This document shows, piece after piece, positions 39,235 through 47,598 of a DNA stretch of 64,000 bases (positions are counted from its first letter, which is position 1; each line of letters begins with the position of its first letter). Source of the DNA: Pseudomonadota bacterium (GTDB lineage Bacteria > Desulfobacterota > Desulfobacteria > Desulfobacterales > Desulfolunaceae); NCBI GenBank assembly GCA_018818835.1, contig JAHIRD010000027.1:164845-228844 (forward strand), given 5' to 3'. Made by a program: the position numbers and the translations under genes. The notes beneath the pieces were generated by a model. The model did no database searches. It saw only the letters and a list, made by a program, of their open reading frames with translations, and was not told the DNA's origin.

Positions 39235-39618
39235 CTATTTTTTTTTGTGTTTGCGGTGCTGGTAAGCTTTGACAAAGGTTACAATGGCCTGAAGTTGCTT
39301 ATCTTTGGATCCCGTAAATTCGACACCGGACAGATAATGACCCGTGGTCGGATTCTCGGCAGAATATATCAGACGTCCTTCAACGCGGACATCGTTGCCG
39401 TCCAGATCAATGGTCATCAACATGACAAATGCACCCTTCAAGGCTTTCTGGGTTTTCAAAAGAAGCCCGTTCTGGCTGAGGTTAATGGTGCGCCCCGTTC
39501 CCTGATCAATGGTTTTACGATCAAGGTCGAATATGGTGTATCCCACAAAGTTGGATGTTTCTATCCGGGGCTTACGCCTCTGTTCTTTAGTGTTGTCCTG
39601 ATCTTTTTGTCTTTCCAT
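39235..39618 (-). CDS. PilZ-domain protein (c-di-GMP receptor type)
   Basis: 127 residues. The PilZ signature has both halves: the RxxxR switch (RRKPR at residues ~14-18) and NLSQNGLLL (N/DxSxxG) near 46-53. It also has the beta-strand series ending GVEFTG. A very basic C-terminal tail (HRKHKKK) follows. PilZ proteins bind cyclic di-GMP and act on motility, polysaccharide or regulation; the output is unknown here. It is convergent with the preceding radical SAM gene. Confidence 0.88.
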   Translation of the reverse strand: MERQKDQDNTKEQRRKPRIETSNFVGYTIFDLDRKTIDQGTGRTINLSQNGLLLKTQKALKGAFVMLMTIDLDGNDVRVEGRLIYSAENPTTGHYLSGVEFTGSKDKQLQAIVTFVKAYQHRKHKKK

Positions 39619-39820
39619 ACCTGCCGTGTCCCTTGGTCGATCAGATGACCCTGCCTATAATAATGTTTCTTTTTTTGGTGGACATCCTACCATTTTCAGA
39701 ACCATCTCTCAAGCATGAATTTTCAGCAAAAGCAAGGAATAAATTATTTTTACCCGGAATCTGTTGCCCTCTTTCTCCAATATGATATGATAAACCCTTT
39801 ATTAAGGAGCTTTTATACAT

Positions 39821-40471
39821 ATGATCAAAGCCATTTTGTGGGATAATGACGGGGTCCTTGTGGACACGGAAAAATTTTTTTTTAAGGCCACCCAAGACAT
39901 CCTGGCTTCAGCGGGTATGAATCTGAGCGAGGAACTCTTCATGGAATATTCCCTGGTCAAGGGTTTTGGTTTCATGGATTACATGAAAGCGGGTGGGCTT
40001 GATCCGGGCCGATGCGAAGCCCTTCGCATGGCACGCAACAAACGCTATTCCGAGCTTCTGACCGGTACATCCACGTTGATAGAGGGTGTCAGCCAGACCC
40101 TCAGTGCCCTCCATGGCCGTTACATCATGGGGGTCGTAACAAGTTCCCAGCGGGAACATTTCGACATTATCCACCAAGCCACCGGCATTCTGGATTATTT
40201 TCATTTTGTGATCACATCGGATGAATGCACGCAGACCAAACCACACCCTGAGCCCTATCTTAAAGGCCTCACGCGTGCCGGAGTGAACCCCGATGAATGC
40301 GTGGTGGTTGAAGATTCGGCAAGGGGATTGATGGCCGCTAACCGTGCAGGTATTCAGTGCCTGATGATCCCCCACGCCTTGTCTGATCCCAATACCTACC
40401 AGGGCAGATATCTGCTGCTCAAAAGCATCCGAGATATAGAAACAGCCCTGACATGCCTTGACAAAAAATGA
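39821..40471 (+). CDS. HAD-IA phosphatase, beta-phosphoglucomutase-like
   Basis: 216 residues. Motif I is LWDNDGVLVDTEK (catalytic Asp9 and Asp11), followed by a helical cap domain to ~90. Motif II is VVTSSQRE near 105. The motif III Lys is in CTQTKPHPEP near 143 and motif IV is VVEDSARGLMAA near 168. The DGVLVDTE wording and cap type fit phosphoglycolate phosphatase or beta-phosphoglucomutase relatives; the substrate is unspecified. It has its own AAGGAG ribosome site. Followed by a ~190-bp gap with no gene. Confidence 0.9.
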   Translation: MIKAILWDNDGVLVDTEKFFFKATQDILASAGMNLSEELFMEYSLVKGFGFMDYMKAGGLDPGRCEALRMARNKRYSELLTGTSTLIEGVSQTLSALHGRYIMGVVTSSQREHFDIIHQATGILDYFHFVITSDECTQTKPHPEPYLKGLTRAGVNPDECVVVEDSARGLMAANRAGIQCLMIPHALSDPNTYQGRYLLLKSIRDIETALTCLDKK

Positions 40472-40660
40472 ACTTATTTTTGGTAAGCCTCTGGTAAACT
40501 TGTAAAAAACATCTTTTATCTTGAGAAAAACAATGCTATGAACTTAATTAGATTCTTCATGGATATGTTAAGGTCCTCGTTACGTTTGAGGTAGCACACA
40601 AATCAGCCGGATGTGTTTTTGTTAAATGATGATCGTTTGGTTTCACATTGGAATGACTCT

Positions 40661-42133
40661 ATGATACGCGTTTTACTGGTTTGTATCTTCGTGCTGCTGC
40701 TGTGCCCACCTCTGCATTTTAACATATCCTTAGGCATAGATACAAGTTATGCTCAGGAAGACATACTCGACGGTTTTGGAGATGATTTCAATGACTTTAG
40801 CACCCCGGAACAAGGATCAGTAGATGAGGTTGCAACGTCTTCGGCTGACCAAGAAAAATCGGCCTTGTCCCTGCCTTTTGATTGCGGTGGCAGCCTGAGC
40901 CTGATGGCAACCTTTAACACGTCCCATCACGCTCCTGAGCCGGGAGAGATTGACTGGCGAGGACTATCCGCCTTGAGATCAGAATTGAAACTTGAATTTC
41001 AGGATAAGATATTTCAGTCATTCAGGTGGTTCGTGGGAATCAAAGCGTCCCATGATTTTGTATATGGAATCCGTCACTCGGATAATTTTTCCTCGGATTT
41101 GACCGAAGACCGCGAGATGGTTCCGGAACTGGACAAAGCCTATATCGGGGGTCGCATCACCGATTATATGGATGTCAGCTTCGGCCGTCAGATTGTGGTT
41201 TGGGGAAAATCGGATTCCATCCGAGTGGTGGATGTGATTAATCCCCTGGATATGAGGGAACCGGGCCTTACAGACATCGAAGACCTGAGGCGCCCCTTAA
41301 CCATGTCCAGGCTGGATTTTTTCTGGGGAGACTGGACATTGAAAGCCATTGCCATCCATGAAATCCGTTTTGATGCCCTACCGGTCTGGGGCAGTGATTA
41401 TTATCCATCCCCAACTCCTCTGCCCGCTGAATACAAACCCGAAAGCCGATTTGAAAACACGGAATATGCCGTTTCACTGGGAAAAACCTTTAACGGTGGA
41501 GATGTTTCACTGTACTATGCCTATCTGTTCAATGATGCATTCCATTTTGAAAGCTTGTCCCGGGAGAATCCCCCCCAATATCTGCCACACCTTGAACATG
41601 ATCGTATCACCATGGTGGGATTTGATTTCAACAAAGCCCTGGGTAATTTTATGTTTAAAACCGAAATGGCCCTTTTCCTCGACATGGCATATATCAACCC
41701 GGCCCTGCTTGAGGATGGAAACCTTGTACGTGGAGATAACGCCGGGTACACCCGTTATGACGGTCTGATCGGATTTGAGTACATGGGTTTCAATGACACC
41801 GTGATCAGTTTTGACGCGGTTGTAAGAACCATTGATGATTTTGATCTCCTGCTTGAAACCTCTCCCTTGAACCCCAGAGAAAAAGAAGAACAATGGGTGG
41901 CAAGACTCTCTCGCACATTCAAAAATGAAACCCTGACAGCAGAGCTTCTGGTATCGGGTTATGGATGGAGCGGTGACGACGGCGCCTTTGAACGGTTCAA
42001 GCTACAATATAACCTGACAGACGACATCATGCTGACAGGAGGATTTATCATATATCAGTCCGGAGCAGCCATTCCCATTGAAACCATTGGCGACAATGAC
42101 CGGATTTTCTGCGATATGGAGTACAGTTTTTGA
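40661..42133 (+). CDS. DUF1302-like outer-membrane beta-barrel protein
   Basis: 490 residues from the ATG at 40661, which starts a signal peptide (IRVLLVCIFVLLLCPPLHF ... DTSYA, then QEDIL). A GTG at 40613 would add 16 residues before it. A short acidic stretch (DGFGDDFNDFSTPE) is followed by ~440 residues of alternating beta-strand pattern, with aromatic belts (WRGLSALRSELKLEF, GRQIVVWGKSDSIRVVDVINPLDMREPG). The last residues DRIFCDMEYSF end in a C-terminal Phe, as in outer-membrane barrels. The text GRQxVxWGxSD ... NPLD is typical of DUF1302 proteins, often linked with RND transport of lipids. The adjacent lipoprotein (42175) is its likely partner. Confidence 0.88.
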   Translation: MIRVLLVCIFVLLLCPPLHFNISLGIDTSYAQEDILDGFGDDFNDFSTPEQGSVDEVATSSADQEKSALSLPFDCGGSLSLMATFNTSHHAPEPGEIDWRGLSALRSELKLEFQDKIFQSFRWFVGIKASHDFVYGIRHSDNFSSDLTEDREMVPELDKAYIGGRITDYMDVSFGRQIVVWGKSDSIRVVDVINPLDMREPGLTDIEDLRRPLTMSRLDFFWGDWTLKAIAIHEIRFDALPVWGSDYYPSPTPLPAEYKPESRFENTEYAVSLGKTFNGGDVSLYYAYLFNDAFHFESLSRENPPQYLPHLEHDRITMVGFDFNKALGNFMFKTEMALFLDMAYINPALLEDGNLVRGDNAGYTRYDGLIGFEYMGFNDTVISFDAVVRTIDDFDLLLETSPLNPREKEEQWVARLSRTFKNETLTAELLVSGYGWSGDDGAFERFKLQYNLTDDIMLTGGFIIYQSGAAIPIETIGDNDRIFCDMEYSF

Positions 42134-42174
42134 TCAGGAATAATTGTTCATGTGATGACGGAGGTAGAAGGATC

Positions 42175-45100
42175 ATGATTCCGAAAAATGTTATGAAAAC
42201 GGCTATTTCGATTCTGGTATGTTTAACCTTTCTTTCCTGTGGATCCGTGACAGAAAAACAGCCTGTCTTTCTGTCAGGCAACGTGGATTTCGGGAGCCTT
42301 GACCAGAAAAATCTAGGCCCTGTTTTTGTGGCGGTTCTCAGCCAGAGCCCGGTTGAAAACAATAGCTCCATCTCCGATTCCCTGCTAGATATTCAGTCCA
42401 TTGATAAAAATCAGGCCGAATTCCGGTTTCAGTTGACCGACAAAGCCATTGCCCCCGGGGATCCTGTCTATATTATTGCTTTTGCGGACAATGATTTTGC
42501 CAACGGAATTCCCCTTCCAGGCCCTGGGGATTATATCGGTTATTATCTGGACAAGGAAAATCTGAGCCCAGCCTATATTCTTAAGGCTGGAGAAAACACA
42601 GGTGTCGAAATTTCAATCACCAAGGGCGTGTTTGATTTTAAGGCAGCCCTGGCAGGACAGGTCCTTGGAAGCGAAACCGGAACCATGATGGTCTTTGCCT
42701 ATGCAGGAGAGATTAACAGCCTGGATTTTTCAAACATGGATCCATACAAGATTCTGGGATACACCCAGTTTGAAAAAGGCCCCGAACCCCAGGACTTTAC
42801 CCTGGACATTCTTCCCTATGGCTGGAATGTCCCCATTTCAGATGTTTATCTTCTCGCCTTCCTGGATAGAAATGCAAACGGCAAACCTGACGGAGGCGAC
42901 CTGTTCGGGTTTTACGCCGATGAAAACAACATGCCTAATTCATTTATCATTTATGAGGGAACCGCGCCCGGGTTTACGCTTTCCATGTCCATGGATGTGC
43001 CCGAGCCCTCGGGTTATAACCTGAGCATCCAGGGTCATATCGATGTTCCCGATGATATCCAGGCCATCATCAGAGACAAGGATCTGTTTGTTGCCCTGGT
43101 CAGTGCCGATGAAAACACGGATCTGAGTGCCCTTGCCCAGGGAGACCTGGCAAGCCTTGCCTATTATTCAAAACTTTCTTCACCTGAACGGGATTTCGAT
43201 TTTGATCTGTCCGGTACCGGACTGGCTCCGGGGGATGAGGTCATCGCCATTGTTTTTTGTGACATGAATTACCAGTCAGGCTTTCCAAACCTGGCCACGG
43301 GTGATTACATGGGTTACTATCTGGATGTGGCCAGCTTGGGCCCCGAGATCAGCCTCAAGGAAGGGGTGAACAGCGGAATTGATATTCGGCTGGACAAAAA
43401 GGTCTATGATTACAAGGCTTCCGTATCCGGTGTAATTTCCGGCACACCCGTGGGCCTCGTGTCCGTATTCGCCTATGCCGGGGAAATCAATTCCTTGGAT
43501 TATTCAGCCATTGACCCTGATAAAATCATCGCATATACACGGGTGTCAAAGACAAGCCTTGAGGCATCCTACACCCTGGATATCCTTCCCTATGGCAATG
43601 AATTACCCCTTGAAAACATTTATCTCTTTGCCTTTCTGGATACGAACGTAAATGACACTCCCGATGCGGGTGATGTCGTCGGCTTTTATACCCTTAGCCA
43701 GGGCACGCCCCAGCTGATCACAATTCTGGGAGAAGAGGCCCAGGGGTATGATATCCAGTTAAACATGGAGGTTCCCGTCCCCTCGGGTGACCAGATCAGG
43801 ATCAGTGGTTCCGTTGACATTCCTGGGGCACTGAACGAGACCCTTTCTGACAAACCGATTTTTCTCATGATGGTCAGGGCCGATAACCAGCTCGATTTCA
43901 ATGCCCTGATGGAGGGGGATGTTTCCCACCTGATCCTTTTTTCAAAATTAGCCATAGGCACCCGAACCTTTGACATAGACCTTTCCGATACAGGCCTTGC
44001 CGCAGGAGATCAGATAATTGTTCTGGCCATGGTTGATATGCAGTACACCTCAGGGTTTCCGGACATTGGGGAAGGTGATTATGTTGGATATTACCTGAAC
44101 TATGAGACCCTTGGGCCTGAACTTACAGTCAATGCGGGTGACAATAACGGCATTGTGGTCACCCTGGACAAAGAAGTCTACGACTATGAATCCTCCCTGT
44201 CAGGCAGAATCCCCTCAGGACTTACGGGAATCGCCACGGTCTTTGCCTATGCCGGAGAAATCACCAGCTCGGATTTTTCCGAAATAGACCCCAACGACAT
44301 GATCGGTTACAGCCGCCTGGTACTTACCGGTGAGGCTACGGACTATACCGTTCCCATTTTTCCCTATGGCCGCAACCTTCCCATTGAAAATGTCTACCTG
44401 ATGATTTACCTGGATGCCAATGGGAATAATCAGATGGATGCAGGTGATTCCCTGGGATTTTACTCGGATCAATCGGGGATGCCCCAACTGATCTCCATCA
44501 CGGACGGGGATCAGCCGGACCTTGATCTGGTCATGAGCATGGAAATGTCTGCGCCTTCGGGTGAAGACATTCGCCTTAGCGGACACATTGATGTGCCGAG
44601 CTCCCTGACGGGCATCATCGACAACCAGGAACTTTTCTTATTCGTGTTCAAGGCTGATGACAATATGGATATAAGCAGCCTATCATCAGGGGATATGTCA
44701 AGCGTTGCTTATTTTAAAAAACTACCCTCCAATAGCCGTGACTTCAGCGTTGATTTATCAAACACCGATCTTATGCCAGGAGACCAGGTGCTTGTGGTGG
44801 TCCTGTGCGACATGGACTATCAGGCCGGGTTCCCGAATCCCACCGTGGGGGACTATTTGGGTTACTTCATCAATGCCTCGGGCATGGGACCTGAATTGAC
44901 TCTCCTGGAAGGTTTGAACGAGGATGTGGACATCACCCTGGGCAAAGAAGTTTTTGATTATGCGGCCTCCCTGTCAGGGCAGGTCTCGGGCATGCAAACC
45001 GGTGAAGTGACTGTTTTTGCCTATGCCGGAGATATCACATCGTTAGACTTCTCCCAGTTTGATCCCAATGAAATCGTTGGGTACACCCGGATTGACAAAA

Positions 45101-46197
45101 TCAGCCCCACCCAAGCCTTTAATTTTTCCATTCTTCCCTATGGCCACAATGTGCCCATTGAAAATGTATATCTGTTTGCATTTCTGGATGATAACGCAAA
45201 CGGTGTGCCGGATGCCGGAGACAGCATCGGGTTTTATGCCAATGATCAGGGCTTGCCCAAACTTCTGACCATCAACCCGGGTAGCCAAGATAATCTGACC
45301 GTCACTCTTTCCATGGAACTCCCAGAGCCCTCAGGCTATACCATGAGTATGGAAGGGAGTGTGGTGGTGGCTTCAAGCCTTGATGTGACCAACAAACCCA
45401 TCTTTATCCTTGTGATCCGTTCCGGGGATGAGCCTGATATTTCCGCCATGATGGAGGGCAACCTGGACGATGTGGCTTATTTTTACAAAATGCTTCCCAA
45501 TACCCGTAATTTTTCCTTTGATCTGTCAGAAACAGACCTGTATCCCGGTGAAAAAGTCATGGTTGTTGCGGTCTGTGACCGGCAGTTTGTGGCGGGTTTC
45601 CCGGATATCACCGCGGGTGATTATATGGGATATTATCAGGATAAAGCCCTTATGGATGAAAGCTACATCCTAAGCCAGGGTGTCAACCATGTTGAAGGCT
45701 ACGGTGACAAGACCTTCACCTTAAATAAAATTTTGTATGAACATTCGGCCTCCATCCTTTTTCAACTGGACGATGCAAACCTCGATTCCGAGAATCCCAG
45801 TGTCTACCTGGATCCGGGCGAACATGTCACCGTGGTGGCTGTACACGAGGACGGCGTTGATTTGACAGGGGATATGTCCATGGATATGGATTATATCGTC
45901 GGTTTTGCCTCGGTTACAATCCCTGCGGGTGGGAATGACGGCCACACCTACGTCATGGATGTTCTGGCCCCCATTGACTACCGGGTGCCGGTCCAGAGCC
46001 CCTTTGCCATTGAAGATGTCTACATTTTCGCTATCTTTGACGGGAACCTGAACGGCCAGGCCGGCCAGAACAACTATGTGGGCTTTTACTGGAGGCCCTA
46101 TCTTCTGTACTACATGTACCCCAAGGTATTTTCCGAAATCATAGACGGTATAAACATTCTGGACAAAACCGTACGGTTTACGACCCAGACCATGTGA
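42175..46197 (+). CDS. giant repetitive lipoprotein, five ~258-residue repeats with Ca-type loops
   Basis: 1340 residues from ATG 42175, which has GGAGG upstream. The signal peptide ends in LTFLSCG, a lipobox with Cys22. The rest is a tandem of a ~258-residue unit. Each unit has an a-half (e.g. RLSGHIDVPSSL ... CDMDYQAGFPNPTVGDYLGYF) and a b-half (e.g. VFAYAGEITSSDFSEIDP ... FPYGRNLPIENVYL and a D-x-N-x-N-G-x-x-D-x-G-D loop). VFAYAG occurs at DNA positions 42691, 43465, 44239 and 45013, exactly 774 bp apart each time. The DxNxNG loops are also 774 bp apart. The fifth b-half is diverged. It probably sits on the outer membrane and binds calcium. Function unknown. Confidence 0.85.
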   Translation: MIPKNVMKTAISILVCLTFLSCGSVTEKQPVFLSGNVDFGSLDQKNLGPVFVAVLSQSPVENNSSISDSLLDIQSIDKNQAEFRFQLTDKAIAPGDPVYIIAFADNDFANGIPLPGPGDYIGYYLDKENLSPAYILKAGENTGVEISITKGVFDFKAALAGQVLGSETGTMMVFAYAGEINSLDFSNMDPYKILGYTQFEKGPEPQDFTLDILPYGWNVPISDVYLLAFLDRNANGKPDGGDLFGFYADENNMPNSFIIYEGTAPGFTLSMSMDVPEPSGYNLSIQGHIDVPDDIQAIIRDKDLFVALVSADENTDLSALAQGDLASLAYYSKLSSPERDFDFDLSGTGLAPGDEVIAIVFCDMNYQSGFPNLATGDYMGYYLDVASLGPEISLKEGVNSGIDIRLDKKVYDYKASVSGVISGTPVGLVSVFAYAGEINSLDYSAIDPDKIIAYTRVSKTSLEASYTLDILPYGNELPLENIYLFAFLDTNVNDTPDAGDVVGFYTLSQGTPQLITILGEEAQGYDIQLNMEVPVPSGDQIRISGSVDIPGALNETLSDKPIFLMMVRADNQLDFNALMEGDVSHLILFSKLAIGTRTFDIDLSDTGLAAGDQIIVLAMVDMQYTSGFPDIGEGDYVGYYLNYETLGPELTVNAGDNNGIVVTLDKEVYDYESSLSGRIPSGLTGIATVFAYAGEITSSDFSEIDPNDMIGYSRLVLTGEATDYTVPIFPYGRNLPIENVYLMIYLDANGNNQMDAGDSLGFYSDQSGMPQLISITDGDQPDLDLVMSMEMSAPSGEDIRLSGHIDVPSSLTGIIDNQELFLFVFKADDNMDISSLSSGDMSSVAYFKKLPSNSRDFSVDLSNTDLMPGDQVLVVVLCDMDYQAGFPNPTVGDYLGYFINASGMGPELTLLEGLNEDVDITLGKEVFDYAASLSGQVSGMQTGEVTVFAYAGDITSLDFSQFDPNEIVGYTRIDKISPTQAFNFSILPYGHNVPIENVYLFAFLDDNANGVPDAGDSIGFYANDQGLPKLLTINPGSQDNLTVTLSMELPEPSGYTMSMEGSVVVASSLDVTNKPIFILVIRSGDEPDISAMMEGNLDDVAYFYKMLPNTRNFSFDLSETDLYPGEKVMVVAVCDRQFVAGFPDITAGDYMGYYQDKALMDESYILSQGVNHVEGYGDKTFTLNKILYEHSASILFQLDDANLDSENPSVYLDPGEHVTVVAVHEDGVDLTGDMSMDMDYIVGFASVTIPAGGNDGHTYVMDVLAPIDYRVPVQSPFAIEDVYIFAIFDGNLNGQAGQNNYVGFYWRPYLLYYMYPKVFSEIIDGINILDKTVRFTTQTM

Positions 46198-46215
46198 CAC
46201 AAAAATGAATAATCT

Positions 46216-46242
46216 CCGTGGGCACGGCTGCCGTGCCCACGG
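46216..46242 (+). terminator. hairpin after the lipoprotein gene
   Basis: The arms CCGTGGGCACGG and CCGTGCCCACGG, 12 bp perfect with a 3-base loop, lie 19 bp after the stop codon. No T-run follows. Confidence 0.6.
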
Positions 46243-46252
46243 ATCGTTACCA

Positions 46253-46332
46253 CCCGCTCCCTTTGGTCGCTTGCGAACACGAAGAGCACAGTACTGCAAA
46301 GCCACAACCAAAAAGCCTCGTCTCTCACAGAG
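46253..46332. repeat. direct repeat A (repeat family 2, inverted copy c)
   Basis: CCCGCTCCCTTTGGTCGCTT, then GAACACGAAGAGCACAG and TGCAAAGCCACAACCAAAAA with GCCTCGTCTCTC. About 80% the same as 46461-46543 in the same orientation. Confidence 0.75.
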
Positions 46333-46460
46333 GCACAGAGATCACGGAGAAGTGCAAAAAGCAATTTAACCATGAAATACCCGATTATACATTCAAAGCC
46401 CCACAAACCCCGCAAAATTCTCACCCCATAACCGACAACACCCACAGCCATTTTCCACAA

Positions 46461-46543
46461 CCCGCTCCCGCTGGTAGCTGAAGAACACGAAGAACACAGC
46501 GCTGCAAAGCCACAACCAAAAAAGCCTCGTCTCTCTCACAGAG
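46461..46543. repeat. direct repeat B (repeat family 2, inverted copy d)
   Basis: Starts CCCGCTCCCGCTGGTAGCTG, then GAACACGAAGAACACAGCGC, TGCAAAGCCACAACC and AAAAAAGCCTCGTCTC. It pairs with 46253-46332 as an imperfect direct repeat and borders the remnant genes. Confidence 0.75.
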
Positions 46544-46549
46544 AGAGAG

Positions 46550-46729
46550 CATGAAGTCGATTTCATTGTCAGGAAACAGGACAAATCACATATGCTTGTC
46601 CAGGTCTGTGAAACCCTGGTTGATCCCAAAACCCGCAAGCGTGAAATCACGGCCCTCACCCAAGCGATGAACGAGCTGGACCTGGACACAGGCATCATTG
46701 TGACACGCCATGCTGACATGACATCATAG
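46550..46729 (+). pseudogene. remnant of a DUF4143-type AAA ATPase (C-terminal part)
   Basis: An open frame with no start codon: EVDFIVRK, MLVQVCETLVDPKTRKREITAL, DTGIIVTR, then a stop. This is the typical C-terminal nuclease-like end of DUF4143 ATPases (EVDFVV ... LIQVCYDL ... TRKRE). Only ~50 residues of an expected ~400 remain. The last few residues overlap the hipA remnant in the opposite direction, so the junction at about 46705 is the scar of a rearrangement. Confidence 0.75.
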
Positions 46730-47331
46730 ACCGGTGTAAGGCTGTAACGCCCACCCGGCATCAAAAAGACGCTGAAATTTTTTGCATGACCGTCAATGGC
46801 TCCGAGGAGCCAGAACAAAAACTGGGTTTTTAAAAAGAGATGCCTGTCGGGAAAAGCCTGGGCCGAGCCTAAAAGGAGGGTCATGATTTTTTCCATACCG
46901 GGTCCGCCATCACTTTGATATTTCAAGGCCGGAGGGATTGATAGGGCCTGGCACATATCCTCCTGGGGAAGCCGGATCAGCCAGGACCTGTCATCGGCCC
47001 ATCGTCGGTCAAACCGCTGGACCACCAGAGCCTTGACATCTTCGAAAACCGCCATGGACGCATGGACCACAGGAATGCCAAAGGCCTTGAGGATCTTAAG
47101 GCATAACCATTCATTTTCCACGCTGTCAGTCAGATCCATATCCCCGTGATGGGTTCTTCCGATAGGAAGTTTGAGAATATGGGAGGTGGGTGTCACCCCC
47201 ACGGGCCTAATCCATCGGTCATCAATCCTTAGCAGGGCTGTCTTTTCCTGGGCACCGGCCAGGGATATGCGAAAGTCATCTTGGTCTATGCCCAGGGGCA
47301 GAGTTGCGTAATTAGGATATTTTTGGGCTTA
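46705..47331 (-). pseudogene. hipA-like serine/threonine kinase toxin remnant
   Basis: The minus-strand frame from 47331 to about 46705 carries middle HipA motifs: DDFRISLAGAQEKTALL, GVTPTSHILKLP, DRRWADDRSWLIRLPQEDMCQAL, and the catalytic-loop region LLGAIDGHAKNFSVF with SLTPVYDVMSAW. The first ~110 residues, including any start codon, and the last ~100 residues are missing. The frame that continues past 46705 shows no HipA similarity. No hipB antitoxin gene was seen. Intact HipA kinases inactivate translation factors or tRNA synthetases; this one is surely inactive. Confidence 0.8.
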
Positions 47332-47598
47332 TGACCCGGCCCGGACATAAGGCCAAATCCCTTTAAAATTATGTATTGATAAAAATTATAAACGCGCTAT
47401 GATACCTCAAAAAAAGGGGATACGACCATCTCCATTTACAAGGGAAAGCGCAATACCATTGCCAGAATCAGATCCGGCATTTTTTTATAAGGCCATACCT
47501 TCCACGATATGAGAGCCCTTATGTTTCGATCCCGTGGCATGACGGGGATGGTCAACGAATCACATAACATTATGAGCAACTGAACAGGAAAAACAGTC

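Larger units (their letters stand above)
46198..47598. other. 1.4-kb non-coding scar region before parE
   Basis: Holds a hairpin after the lipoprotein gene, two ~85-bp imperfect direct repeats (46253-46332 and 46461-46543), a DUF4143-ATPase remnant (plus strand) and a hipA remnant (minus strand), then ~200 bp before parE. No intact gene is supported. Confidence 0.75.

Noticed and set aside
47500..47582. short frame MRALMFRSRGMTGMVNES upstream of parE
   Set aside because: 24 codons with no similarity; may be part of the decayed region before parE.
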